Source: Maricaulis sp017643475 (GTDB lineage: Bacteria > Pseudomonadota > Alphaproteobacteria > Caulobacterales > Maricaulaceae). Taken from it: a stretch of 64,000 nucleotides of DNA. Positions within the stretch are counted from its first letter, which is position 1. Every line of letters starts with the position of its first letter. Below, piece after piece: positions 38,236 to 47,617 of this stretch. The notes beneath the pieces were generated by a model. It was not told where the DNA came from. It saw only the letters and a list, made by a program, of their open reading frames with translations, and made no database searches. The position numbers and the translations under genes are program-made. The DNA is taken from contig NZ_CP138920.1 of NCBI RefSeq assembly GCF_047123815.1, forward strand, positions 1,240,001 through 1,304,000, in the 5' to 3' direction.

Positions 38236-41200
38236 CTAGAATTCGTAACGAAGGCCGAATTCAAAGCGACGGTCATTGTCGAAGACCGAGCGGGCATAAG
38301 TCTGCCCGGCAGCATCAACTTGCTGAGACGCCGTTGCTTGCGTGTCGAGCAGGTTCGCCGCCTGAACACGGAATTCGAGATTGTCCGTTACATCCCAGCG
38401 GAAGGACGCATCCAGGAAACCGATATCATCCTGCGAGATCGGGTTACCGGTGACGTAGTCACGGTAGGAGCTCACATACTCCGAACGCCAGTTATAGGCG
38501 AGACGGACTTCGAAGCGGTCATCCTGGTAGATACCAATCAGGTTGTAGGACGTGTCGGAAAGACCGAGCAGATCGTCCACACCCCAGCGATAAACTGTCA
38601 GGAAGCCTTCAACACCATCACCTTCCGTGTCACGAACAGACGGCAGAGCGGTTGCTTCGGAGTCCAGCAGCGTCAGGTTTGCCTGAACACCGAGGTTTCC
38701 GAACAGGCCCGGCCATTCGGTGAAGAATTGCTGGTAGGAGAACTCGATACCTTCAACCGTACCATCATTCAGATTGGTATTGCCGTTGAAGACGATCGGA
38801 ATGGTGTAACCATCCACGGTGATCGTATCGATCGTTTCCTCACCGTAGACGATGATGTTCTTCAGATCCTTGTAGAACAGGGATGCGGAGAACAGGCCGT
38901 CGGAGCCGAAATACCATTCGTAAGAGAGATCGAAATTCGTTGCCTCGATCGGCTCCAGGTTCGGGTTTCCGCCGAACACATTCAGCTGTCCCGGAATGAT
39001 GTCGGTAACTACCGACGGAGTGACCGAATCGTCAACCACGTATCCAAGCTCGGCGACTGTCGTCTGGTTGGAATTCAGCGCCGCGATATCTGCCGGCGTG
39101 ATAGCCTGGCTGGCGGCGAAACGAATGATCATCTCGTCGTTCAGGTCCCAGCGCAGGTTGAAGGACGGCAGGATGTACTCGTAGCTGTCGTCGATCGAAT
39201 TGGCGATGTTGGCCTGATCGAGATAAGCCGCCAGCTCCGGCAGGAAGTCACGCTCCTGCGTGGTGTTGGCCGGATCGTCCTCGGCAAACTCCGCAAACGC
39301 TGCAATGCCGCCGCCCGTGGTTTCGGTGCTGACATAGCGCAGACCGAAATTACCAGTGACCGACTGGCCGTTGGAGAATTCCTGGCCGTAGTTGAACTGG
39401 ACGTAGAAATTGGTCGTTTCCTCGCGGACCGTGCCCTCGGAGCCGCGACCGACATAGTCGACAGAACCGTTCTGGCGCAGCGGCACCCAGTCGCCAACCT
39501 GAAGATTTCCGTCACCGTTCACGCCGACACCGATCAGCGTCTCTCCAGCCAGAGAATTCACAAATGCATCATAGTCCTGCATCTGCATGCGGCTCGGGAA
39601 GACAATGGACGACATGCCGGTGAAGACACCACCACCCATGAAGTCAGAGAAGTCGGCAACGTCATAGGCACCGGCATCGACGCGGTTGGCGTACGGCAGG
39701 TAACCACCTGCCCATGGCGGTGCAATCGCAGCCCAGTTCAGGCCCGCATTGCGGTTTGTCTGCTCACGCTGTGAGAAGCGAGCACCGAACTCAACGGAGT
39801 CAAACCAGCCGTCACCATCAAACTCATACTCGGCGTCCGCACGGAATGCGTAGAGATCACCGGCATTGTCCTCGAACTGGTCGGCTGCGTACAGCAGGAA
39901 GGCGTAACGCGGATCCGCCAGGTCACCCAGCACACCCGGATCGTCGCCACGGAAGGTCCCACCCCAGTCGGCAAGACGAACGTCATCAGACAGGAAGAGG
40001 TCGATTTCCGGATTTTCGGTGTCGGAGAAATCGAAACGGTAATCAGCGAAGTGGTTACCACCCGCCCAGAGGCGATTCATGGACGCTTCGGCATCCGTGT
40101 AGTGACCGTCCAGTTCGATGTACAGGCGATCATTCACGCGCCATTTGAAGTTCGCGCTGATGTCCTGCGTCATCGATTCATTGGTCTGAGCGATTGCCAA
40201 CGACTGCAACGGCGTTTGCAGATTGCCGGTCTGACCCAGCCAGTCACGCAGGTTGTTGGAAACCACACCGGATTCCATCAGCCCTCCATCGACACCAATG
40301 AGGTTTTCACAGATACCGAGGCCACCGTTCGCCGCTTCACCAGCACCGTTACAACGCGGAATGCCCGCAGAGGTGAACGGCACGATGCTGCGCGAGTCTG
40401 GGCCTTCAAGGATAGACCAGGCTGCCCAGGACTCAGCGTCGGTGAAGAACTCGATCGTACGCTCGTCGGTACGGGTAAAGTTTTCGACGCGCGTCGCCTT
40501 CAGCGTCAGTTCCATGTCGCCATCGTTCGAGCGCCACTGGCCTGCCACGTAGAAGCTGTCACGTTCACGACCGATTTCCGCATCACGCGCCTGCCAGCCG
40601 CCCGGCAGTGCCATGGTCGTACCCGGAGCATCCGGATTCGGAACCGCCAGAAGCGGGCCGTACTGGAAACCGTTAATCGAGGACTCGAGGTCAGACGTCG
40701 AGAAAGAGCCCATCAGGCCGAATTCGCCTGCGTCATTCTCCCAGCGGTCACCGAGGATGACGCTGAAGCCCGGGCTCCATTCCTCTGCCTGGTCGGTGTA
40801 GATGGTGTCAGCTACAACAACCGCGACACGACCATCGCGATCGAACGGCTCGAGCGTGCGCAGATTAACGGTACCGGCGATACCGCCCTCGATCATGCTG
40901 GCTGTCTGGTTTTTGTAAACGTCAACACCGCCGATGAGTTCCGGCGGGATGCTGGCCCATTCCAGAGCACGACCACCGTTCGCGGAGAATGCGTCACGGC
41001 CGTTGAACTCCGAACGTACGTACTGGAGACCACGAACAATGTTGCCCGAGCCTTCCGGGGACGGGAAGTCGCCGTCGCTGCCGCCAAGCTCGAAACGCTG
41101 GGTCACAACGCCCGGCACACGCGCCAGGGCTTCGGCAACGGATAGATCCGGCAGCTGCGAGACATCGGTCGCGGTAATGGAGTCGACGAAAGTGTCGGCT

Positions 41201-41400
41201 TCCCGCTTGATGTTTCGCGCGTTCAGAAGGGCGCCGCGCACACCTTCGACCACGATTACTTCGGTCGGACCGCTCTCGTCTGCATCTTCCGCTTCCTGGG
41301 CGAATGCAGGCTGAGCACCCAGCGCCGCCACGAGTGCTGACGTTCCCAGCAAAGCGTAGCGAGTAGACCGCCACCGGTCTGGATTGTTCATTTTGCTCAC
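38236..41400 (-). CDS. TonB-dependent receptor, Xanthomonas/Caulobacter type, of the glucan locus
   Basis: About 1054 residues. I prefer GTG 41400, which has GGGGAG six bases upstream; ATG 41391 is the alternative. The signal peptide ends in PAFA. The plug is typical of this receptor class: VIVVEGVRGALLNARNIKREADTFVDSI, LPDLSVAEALARVPGV, MIEGGIAGTVNLRT. The barrel ends with GLRYEF. Such receptors import oligosaccharides from polysaccharide breakdown. It diverges from the halogenase-like array, with two LacI-type palindromes between them, and is followed by GH3. The glucan ligand is inferred from the enzymes around it. Confidence 0.93.
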   Translation of the reverse strand: MSKMNNPDRWRSTRYALLGTSALVAALGAQPAFAQEAEDADESGPTEVIVVEGVRGALLNARNIKREADTFVDSITATDVSQLPDLSVAEALARVPGVVTQRFELGGSDGDFPSPEGSGNIVRGLQYVRSEFNGRDAFSANGGRALEWASIPPELIGGVDVYKNQTASMIEGGIAGTVNLRTLEPFDRDGRVAVVVADTIYTDQAEEWSPGFSVILGDRWENDAGEFGLMGSFSTSDLESSINGFQYGPLLAVPNPDAPGTTMALPGGWQARDAEIGRERDSFYVAGQWRSNDGDMELTLKATRVENFTRTDERTIEFFTDAESWAAWSILEGPDSRSIVPFTSAGIPRCNGAGEAANGGLGICENLIGVDGGLMESGVVSNNLRDWLGQTGNLQTPLQSLAIAQTNESMTQDISANFKWRVNDRLYIELDGHYTDAEASMNRLWAGGNHFADYRFDFSDTENPEIDLFLSDDVRLADWGGTFRGDDPGVLGDLADPRYAFLLYAADQFEDNAGDLYAFRADAEYEFDGDGWFDSVEFGARFSQREQTNRNAGLNWAAIAPPWAGGYLPYANRVDAGAYDVADFSDFMGGGVFTGMSSIVFPSRMQMQDYDAFVNSLAGETLIGVGVNGDGNLQVGDWVPLRQNGSVDYVGRGSEGTVREETTNFYVQFNYGQEFSNGQSVTGNFGLRYVSTETTGGGIAAFAEFAEDDPANTTQERDFLPELAAYLDQANIANSIDDSYEYILPSFNLRWDLNDEMIIRFAASQAITPADIAALNSNQTTVAELGYVVDDSVTPSVVTDIIPGQLNVFGGNPNLEPIEATNFDLSYEWYFGSDGLFSASLFYKDLKNIIVYGEETIDTITVDGYTIPIVFNGNTNLNDGTVEGIEFSYQQFFTEWPGLFGNLGVQANLTLLDSEATALPSVRDTEGDGVEGFLTVYRWGVDDLLGLSDTSYNLIGIYQDDRFEVRLAYNWRSEYVSSYRDYVTGNPISQDDIGFLDASFRWDVTDNLEFRVQAANLLDTQATASQQVDAAGQTYARSVFDNDRRFEFGLRYEF

Positions 41401-41463
41401 AATTGTCTCCCCTAGACGCACATCATTTATGTTTCCCCGAGCCATATTTCGGCATCGTCTGGA

Positions 41464-41477
41464 TGATAACGTTATCA
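41464..41477. promoter_or_regulatory. LacI-type operator, site 1
   Basis: TGATAACGTTATCA, a perfect 14-bp palindrome with the central CG typical of LacI-family operators. It is 64 bases upstream of the receptor start and 100 bases before the first halogenase-like gene. Proposed binder: the LacI protein at 47618-48664. Confidence 0.75.
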
Positions 41478-41492
41478 TGACAATTGGGACAA

Positions 41493-41506
41493 TGATAGCG
41501 TTATCA
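41493..41506. promoter_or_regulatory. LacI-type operator, site 2
   Basis: TGATAGCGTTATCA differs from site 1 in one base. Centre-to-centre distance is 29 bp, so two dimers could bind on nearly the same helix face and control both divergent promoters. Confidence 0.72.
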
Positions 41507-41576
41507 GAAGTGCTTTCCTTTTTTCGGGGCGCACTCCATATTCAAACGGTAGTTTTGTTACGTAAAAGGACCAGTC

Positions 41577-43106
41577 GTGGGCTCGTTTTCCCGAATTTGC
41601 ATTGTGGGCGGAGGTACAGCCGGCTGGATGACCGCGGCCGCACTATCAAACAAATTCAAGGCCTTAGGATTTGATCTCACTTTGATTGAATCAGATCAGA
41701 TCGGAACTGTCGGTGTAGGTGAGGCAACTTTGCCACATATCCGATATTTCAATCAGGCGCTTGGAATTGACGAGCCGGAATTCATGAAATTGACCGAGGC
41801 CACCTTCAAGCTCGGCATCGAATTCCGTAACTGGGGGAAGGTCGGGGACCACTATATTCACCCCTTCGGCGACTATGGTTTGCCCGCTGACGATCTGGAC
41901 TTCCATCAGCTCTGGCTCAAACAGCACCAGAACGGTGGAGCAGGACGCTTGAGCGACTACTCCTATCCCATTATCGCTGCCGAACAGGGCCGCTTCAGAC
42001 TGCCGGGTGAGAACCCGAACGAGATCGGCTCCAACTTTGGCTATGCCTATCAGTTCGACGCCGGCCTCTACGCGAAATTTCTGCGACGCTACAGCGAGCA
42101 TCGCGGTGTAAAGCGGATCGAAGGTCGGATCGTCGACACCACACTGGACGCCGAGACAGGCGATATTGAGTGCGTTAAACTCGATGATGGCCAGACCGTC
42201 GATGCAGACCTGTTCATCGACTGCTCCGGGTTCAGAGGCCTGCTGATCGAGAAAACCCTCAAAACCGGGTATGATGACTGGAGCGAATGGCTACCCTGCA
42301 ACCGTGCTGTCGCTGTTCCCTGCGAATCCCGCGGCCCCCTGTTGCCCTACACCCGGGCCACGGCGCGCACCGCGGGATGGCAGTGGCGAATTCCGCTGCA
42401 GCACAGGACCGGCAATGGTCACGTCTACTGGAGCGACCACATCTCGGATGACGAGGCAACCCATCAATTGATGAGCTCTCTTGAAGGGCCGGCGCTGGCC
42501 GAGCCCAAACAGCTCTTCTTCAAGACCGGGCGACGAAAGAAATTCTGGAATCGCAATGTCGTCAGCATCGGCCTGTCTGCAGGCTTCCTGGAACCACTGG
42601 AGTCCACGTCCATTCATCTGATCCAGGAGGGCATCACGACGCTCATCGAACTGTTTCCTCACCGCAGCATCAACACGCTCGATGTGGAAGAATACAATGA
42701 AAGAATGGGATTGAACTTTGAACGGGTCAGAGATTTCCTTCTGCTCCACTATGTCGCGACACAACGCGAGGACAGCTCGATGTGGCGCCACTTCCGGGAT
42801 CTGAAACTGCCAGATAGTCTGCAGGAGAAAATCGATGCGTGGATGCACCGCGGCTACGTGATCAAGTATGAATTCGGGGTTTTCCTGCCACCCAGCTGGG
42901 TAGCGGTGATGCTCGGACAAAACTTGCAGCCCCGCGGGCATGACCCGCGAATTGATCGATTTGACATGCGCGAACTCCGGCAGAAACTTGATACCATCCG
43001 TGATGAAACAGCGCTTCAGGCATCCCGGACCCCGATGCAGGCCGATTTCCTAAAACAACACGGCGGCGCGTCCAGCACGCCGCTCGCCACCGCAACCCAG
43101 ACCTAG
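41577..43106 (+). CDS. tryptophan-halogenase-like flavoprotein, array member 1
   Basis: 509 residues from GTG 41577. The FAD site GGGTAGWM is at residues 10-17, GVGEATLP follows, catalytic Lys in ATFKLGIEF, the complete WQWRIP signature and EPLESTSIHL with the Glu-Ser pair. It therefore has every residue known to be needed for flavin-dependent halogenation. First of four co-directional genes under the double LacI operator. Family relatives beside receptors in Xanthomonas and Brevundimonas halogenate indoles in vitro, but a role in sugar catabolism is unexplained. Confidence 0.9.
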   Translation: MGSFSRICIVGGGTAGWMTAAALSNKFKALGFDLTLIESDQIGTVGVGEATLPHIRYFNQALGIDEPEFMKLTEATFKLGIEFRNWGKVGDHYIHPFGDYGLPADDLDFHQLWLKQHQNGGAGRLSDYSYPIIAAEQGRFRLPGENPNEIGSNFGYAYQFDAGLYAKFLRRYSEHRGVKRIEGRIVDTTLDAETGDIECVKLDDGQTVDADLFIDCSGFRGLLIEKTLKTGYDDWSEWLPCNRAVAVPCESRGPLLPYTRATARTAGWQWRIPLQHRTGNGHVYWSDHISDDEATHQLMSSLEGPALAEPKQLFFKTGRRKKFWNRNVVSIGLSAGFLEPLESTSIHLIQEGITTLIELFPHRSINTLDVEEYNERMGLNFERVRDFLLLHYVATQREDSSMWRHFRDLKLPDSLQEKIDAWMHRGYVIKYEFGVFLPPSWVAVMLGQNLQPRGHDPRIDRFDMRELRQKLDTIRDETALQASRTPMQADFLKQHGGASSTPLATATQT

Positions 43107-43118
43107 CCGGAAGACACA

Positions 43119-44561
43119 GTGAATTCTCCATCACCTGCAGTCAAAACTATCGTGGTTTGTGGCGGCGGCCTCGCCGGCCATATGGCAACATTGAGCCTCG
43201 TGAATGCGCTGGGCAGTGACCATCACATCGCACAGGTCAATGCCTCTGCCACACCTCCCGCAGACGATATTTACGGGGGCGCGACATCACCGGAGAGCTA
43301 TAACTTCCTGCGCGGTCTGGGCCTTGACGAACCGTTGCTGATGCTCGAAGGGCGCGCCTCATTTTCGCTCGGAACGCATTTCCGGCGCTGGCGTCCCGGC
43401 CAAACCTGGCATCAATGCCACCACGCCCCCTTTCCCACGATTGACGGCACCCCCCTGATTCATCATCTGACCCGAAGCAGGACCCCGCTTTCCGAGGTGC
43501 TGATCTCGGCTCAGGCGGCACTGGCCGGGCGCTTTGCCCACCCGCCTGCGGATCCGGCCAACCCCCTCGCTCTGGCTGAGTATGGCTATCAGTTCGATCC
43601 ACTTGATTGGGTCAGGCTTCTTGATGCCAGGATCGAAACGACCCGCGTCGAACGCCTCAAGGCCGAGACAATCACGGTTCAGTCCCAGGTAGCCGGGCGC
43701 ACAGTTCTGGCCCTGGACGACGACATCGCCCTTGAGGCAGATCTGATCATTGATGCAACCGGACCGGCGCGCACAGTGATCTCTCAGACCGGATCGCATT
43801 TCATCGCGGACCGGACGGTCAATGCCCGCATCTCACGCCAGGCCGCGACGCAAATAGGTCAGCCCGGTCGCGTCATCGAAGCCAGCGAGGAAGGCTGGAC
43901 ACTGAAGGTGTTCCCGCAGGAAACCGAACTCAGTCTGGCCATCACCTCGCCCGCAGAGCCAAATGAAACCTTGAAGGGATTTGACGTGGAACTCGGCCGG
44001 GTCAGCGAGGCATGGCAAGGTAACTGTATCGCCATTGGCCACGCCGCCTGGACCATCGAACCGCTCACTCCGGCACCGATGATGCTGCTGCAGCGCGATA
44101 TCGAACGGCTGCTCGAACTGATCCCGACCACAGCGGAAGCCAACACCGAACGGCGTGAATACAATCGGCGCTTTCGAGACGATGTCGACCACGCCGGCCT
44201 GTTCCACGAGGCGCTGCTCCGACAGGAAGGCGCGATGAACAGCGCATACTGGAAATCTGCAGCATGCGGTGAGCCCAGTGAAAAGCTGGCGCGAAAACTG
44301 CGGCAGTACGGTCATCGCGGCATCGTGCCCCGATATGACCTTGAACCTTTCAATAACGAAGACTGGATCATCCTGCTCGAGGGTCTGGGCAAGACACCTC
44401 AAGATTATGACAGGCAGGCAGACAGGCTGCCCGAAGCGGAGACACAAAACCAGTTGAGACAGATGAAAGCGACGATCGACAATCTGATCCCGCGCATGCC
44501 TCCGCACCACATCTATGTGGCTAAGCTGAAGCAATACCTCGAGAAAAAGCGCCATGTCTGA
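43119..44561 (+). CDS. degenerate halogenase-like flavoprotein, array member 2 (catalytic residues lost)
   Basis: 480 residues from GTG 43119 with GGAAG upstream. The fold is that of the halogenase family: FAD motif CGGGLAGHM, a YGYQFDPLDWVRLLDA segment equivalent to the YAYQFDA region of its neighbours, and EPL near the C-terminus. The key residues are replaced: Lys in ATFKLG becomes Ser in ASFSLG, GWQWRIP becomes GWTLKVF, GEAT becomes GGAT, and PLESTS becomes PLTPAP. It should not halogenate but may still bind FAD. The reading frame is intact and overlaps the next start by 8 bases (ATGTCTGA), so it is kept and co-translated. It may be a partner or regulator of the active paralogs. Confidence 0.8.
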   Translation: MNSPSPAVKTIVVCGGGLAGHMATLSLVNALGSDHHIAQVNASATPPADDIYGGATSPESYNFLRGLGLDEPLLMLEGRASFSLGTHFRRWRPGQTWHQCHHAPFPTIDGTPLIHHLTRSRTPLSEVLISAQAALAGRFAHPPADPANPLALAEYGYQFDPLDWVRLLDARIETTRVERLKAETITVQSQVAGRTVLALDDDIALEADLIIDATGPARTVISQTGSHFIADRTVNARISRQAATQIGQPGRVIEASEEGWTLKVFPQETELSLAITSPAEPNETLKGFDVELGRVSEAWQGNCIAIGHAAWTIEPLTPAPMMLLQRDIERLLELIPTTAEANTERREYNRRFRDDVDHAGLFHEALLRQEGAMNSAYWKSAACGEPSEKLARKLRQYGHRGIVPRYDLEPFNNEDWIILLEGLGKTPQDYDRQADRLPEAETQNQLRQMKATIDNLIPRMPPHHIYVAKLKQYLEKKRHV

Positions 44562-46077
44562 GACGAATAGCCAATCTCCGAAGCGCATCATCATTGTCGG
44601 CGGTGGATCCGCGGGCTGGATGACGGCGGCAGCCCTTTCCAGTGTATTGCCGGAGAACGCAGCCCGGATCTGCCTGGTCGAATCCGAACAAATCGGAACC
44701 ATCGGAGTCGGCGAAGCAACAATACCCGACATCATCAACTTCAATGCCATGCTGGGCATCCCCGAGGCGGAGTTTCTGAAGGCGACAAACGGGACGTTCA
44801 AACTGGGCATCCAGTTTGTGAATTGGGGCAGGCAAGGCGAAAGCTACATGCACCCATTTGGCCAACATGGCGTCGATATGAACGGCATCGACTTCCATCA
44901 GTACTGGCTGAAGTACCGACAGGATCATCCTGACAGCTCGATCGAGGATTTCAGCCTCAGCGCCATTGCCGCTCAAGGCGGCAAGTTTGCAATGCCGGAC
45001 CCGAATCCGCGCTCAGTGCTCTCACAGCTCAGATACGCGTATCATTTCGACGCGACCGCCTACGCCAGATATCTCCGCGGGTTTGCGGAACAGCGCGGAG
45101 TTCGGCGCATTGAGGGCAAGGTCACCCATATCGGCCAACACCCCGAGACAGGCTTCATCACCCATATCGATCTTGAAAGCGGCGAATCCGTCGACGGCGA
45201 CCTGTTTTTCGATTGCACCGGCTTCCGGGGAATGCTCATCAGCCAGACGCTTGGCGTTTCCTTCCAGGACTGGTCTCACTGGCTCCCCTGCGATACCGCC
45301 CAAGCCATCGCGTGCGAACGAACGGGCGAAATTCTCCCCTACACCATCTCCACCGCCAAGCAGGCTGGGTGGCAATGGCGAATTCCCACACAGCACCGAA
45401 CCGGCAACGGCCATATCTACTCCAGCAAGCTGCTGAGCGATGACGAGGCGATCGACAGCCTGCTGCAAGATCTCGATGGTCCGGCACTCGGCTCTCCGCG
45501 CAAGATCCGCTTTCAAACGGGTCACCGGACCAAGCTCTGGGAAAAGAACTGTGTTGCTATCGGACTGTCCGGCGGTTTTCTGGAACCTCTGGAATCGACA
45601 TCGCTCTTCCTGATCCAGGAAGGCATCAGCAAGTTTATTTCGCTCTATCCAACAGCGGCTATGCCAGCGGTCGTGAGCGATGAATACAACCGTCAGCTGG
45701 TGAAAAAATTCGAACAGGTGCGCGACTTCATCATCCTTCACTACAAGGCCACTGAACGGGATGACAGCGAGTTCTGGAACTATACACGGACGATGGACAT
45801 TCCGGATTCATTGAGTGCGCGGATGGAGCTGTTCCAGGAAGCGGGACGGATCTTCCGCTACGAAGACGAGCTCTTTGCCAAACCAAACTGGATCGCGGTA
45901 CTTTTGGGTCAGAATATCGCTCCAAAATCAGTTGATCCGATTATAGGTGCTGTAGGCGCAGCAGATATTACGCGCAGTCTGCAGTCCATGCGCTCGGCAA
46001 TGCAGGGCGCTGTCGCCAAGATGCAGACACACCGCGCATTTCTGGAACATTATGCGTGGTCCGGTGAGACCGTGTAG
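44554..46077 (+). CDS. tryptophan-halogenase-like flavoprotein, array member 3
   Basis: 507 residues from ATG 44554. FAD motif GGGSAGWM, GVGEATIPD, catalytic Lys in GTFKLGIQF, WQWRIP and EPLESTSLFL are all intact. It is close to members 1 and 4 throughout, so the array arose by tandem duplication. Coupled to member 2 by an 8-base overlap. The substrate is unknown. Confidence 0.9.
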   Translation: MSETNSQSPKRIIIVGGGSAGWMTAAALSSVLPENAARICLVESEQIGTIGVGEATIPDIINFNAMLGIPEAEFLKATNGTFKLGIQFVNWGRQGESYMHPFGQHGVDMNGIDFHQYWLKYRQDHPDSSIEDFSLSAIAAQGGKFAMPDPNPRSVLSQLRYAYHFDATAYARYLRGFAEQRGVRRIEGKVTHIGQHPETGFITHIDLESGESVDGDLFFDCTGFRGMLISQTLGVSFQDWSHWLPCDTAQAIACERTGEILPYTISTAKQAGWQWRIPTQHRTGNGHIYSSKLLSDDEAIDSLLQDLDGPALGSPRKIRFQTGHRTKLWEKNCVAIGLSGGFLEPLESTSLFLIQEGISKFISLYPTAAMPAVVSDEYNRQLVKKFEQVRDFIILHYKATERDDSEFWNYTRTMDIPDSLSARMELFQEAGRIFRYEDELFAKPNWIAVLLGQNIAPKSVDPIIGAVGAADITRSLQSMRSAMQGAVAKMQTHRAFLEHYAWSGETV

Positions 46078-46092
46078 GGAGTGGGGAAAAAC

Positions 46093-47601
46093 ATGCAAGA
46101 CATGAACATCAAACAGATCGTCATCGTCGGAGGCGGAACTGCCGGATGGATGGCTGCGGCGGCACTCTCGATCCTGTTACGGGACCCCAGCGTCAAGATC
46201 CGCCTCGTCGAGTCCGAGGAAATCGGAACGGTTGGCGTCGGTGAGGCGACCATCCCGCACATCCGCTACTTCAACACGCTGGTGGGCCTGAAGGAAAAGG
46301 ACTATCTGAACCGCACGAATGCGACCTTCAAACTGGGTATCGAGTTCGTGAACTGGGGGCAGGTCGGCGATCGTTACTTCCACCCTTTCAGCCCGTACGG
46401 GGTGAATATGGATGGCATTCATTTTCACCATTTCTGGCTGCGGCATATCCAGAAGCCAGGCGCTCAGCCCATCGACGACTACAACCTTCAGGTCCTCGCC
46501 TCGAAGCTGAACAAGTTCTCCCACCCCAACCCGAACATCAAGGGCTCACCGCTCGCCAGCATTGACTATGCCTACCAGTTCGACGCCAGTCTGTACGGCA
46601 AATACATGCGGGAGGTCGCCGAGTCGCGCGGCGTGGAACGTATCGAGGGCAAGGTTGTCGACGTCGTCCAGAACAGTGAGACCGGCCATGTCGAGAGCCT
46701 GAAGCTGGAATCCGGAACGGAAGTCGCCGGCGAACTCTTTATCGACTGTACAGGCTTCCGCGGCCTGTTGATCGAGCAAACGCTCCAGTCAGGATATGAT
46801 GACTGGTCGAACTACCTGCCCGTTGACCGCGCTGTCGCTCAGACCTGCGAGCTCGCTGGTCCGCTGACACCCTATACCCGCGCCACGGCGCACGAGGCCG
46901 GCTGGCAGTGGCGAATTCCGCTGCAAAACCGGCTCGGCAACGGACACGTCTATTGCAGCGAGTATATCAGCGATGATGAAGCCTGCGCCAAGCTACAGGA
47001 GGGCCTGGATGGCAAGCCGCTCTCTGACCCGCGCTTCCTGCGCTTCAAGACAGGCATTCGCAAGAAACCTTGGAACAAGAATGTCGTCTCCCTCGGCCTG
47101 GCCAGCGGCTTCCTGGAACCACTCGAATCGACTTCCATTCACCTGGTCCAGACTGCCATCGCGCGCCTGTTGACCAATTTCCCGGACAAGCATTTCAATG
47201 AGCGCGACATCGAATACTATAACCAGCGCACGCTGGCCGAATTCGAACAGGTTCGTGACTTCCTGATCCTTCACTATTGTGCCACCCAGCGGACGGACAG
47301 CCCGTTCTGGAACTACGTGCGCACAATGGAAATCCCGGAGACGCTGCGCCAACGCATCGACATCTATCTGGAGAATGGCCGCCTCTATCGCCACGACAAT
47401 GAACTGTTCGGCGAACACAGCTGGTTTGCAGTCTTCGAGGGCCAGAATCTGCGTCCGAAACGCTATCACCCGGTCATCAACGCTCTACCCGACGACATGC
47501 TGGAAAAACGCATGGCAGAAGTGCGTCGCGCCATGCACAAATGCCTCGAGCAATTCGATGACCACGAAGTCTATCTGAATAGGGCAAGACAGTCGGCCTG
47601 A
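46093..47601 (+). CDS. tryptophan-halogenase-like flavoprotein, array member 4
   Basis: 502 residues from ATG 46093, chosen because GGGGA lies 6 bases upstream; a GTG at 46081 is in frame but falls in that ribosome site. All family motifs are intact: GGGTAGWM, GVGEATIP, ATFKLGIEF, WQWRIP and EPLESTSIHL. Last gene of the array. It faces the LacI gene with only 16 bases between the two stops. Confidence 0.9.
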   Translation: MQDMNIKQIVIVGGGTAGWMAAAALSILLRDPSVKIRLVESEEIGTVGVGEATIPHIRYFNTLVGLKEKDYLNRTNATFKLGIEFVNWGQVGDRYFHPFSPYGVNMDGIHFHHFWLRHIQKPGAQPIDDYNLQVLASKLNKFSHPNPNIKGSPLASIDYAYQFDASLYGKYMREVAESRGVERIEGKVVDVVQNSETGHVESLKLESGTEVAGELFIDCTGFRGLLIEQTLQSGYDDWSNYLPVDRAVAQTCELAGPLTPYTRATAHEAGWQWRIPLQNRLGNGHVYCSEYISDDEACAKLQEGLDGKPLSDPRFLRFKTGIRKKPWNKNVVSLGLASGFLEPLESTSIHLVQTAIARLLTNFPDKHFNERDIEYYNQRTLAEFEQVRDFLILHYCATQRTDSPFWNYVRTMEIPETLRQRIDIYLENGRLYRHDNELFGEHSWFAVFEGQNLRPKRYHPVINALPDDMLEKRMAEVRRAMHKCLEQFDDHEVYLNRARQSA

Positions 47602-47617
47602 CCCGGCCCTACCTCTG

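Noticed and set aside
38320..39774. Plus-strand open frame of 484 codons opposite the second receptor
   Set aside because: Antisense to barrel strands of the receptor; Val/Arg-rich and without domain features.
41577..47601. A chlorinated natural-product cluster around the halogenase-like genes
   Set aside because: No NRPS, PKS or tryptophan-oxidase genes are nearby; glycoside hydrolases, a receptor and LacI sites surround the array.
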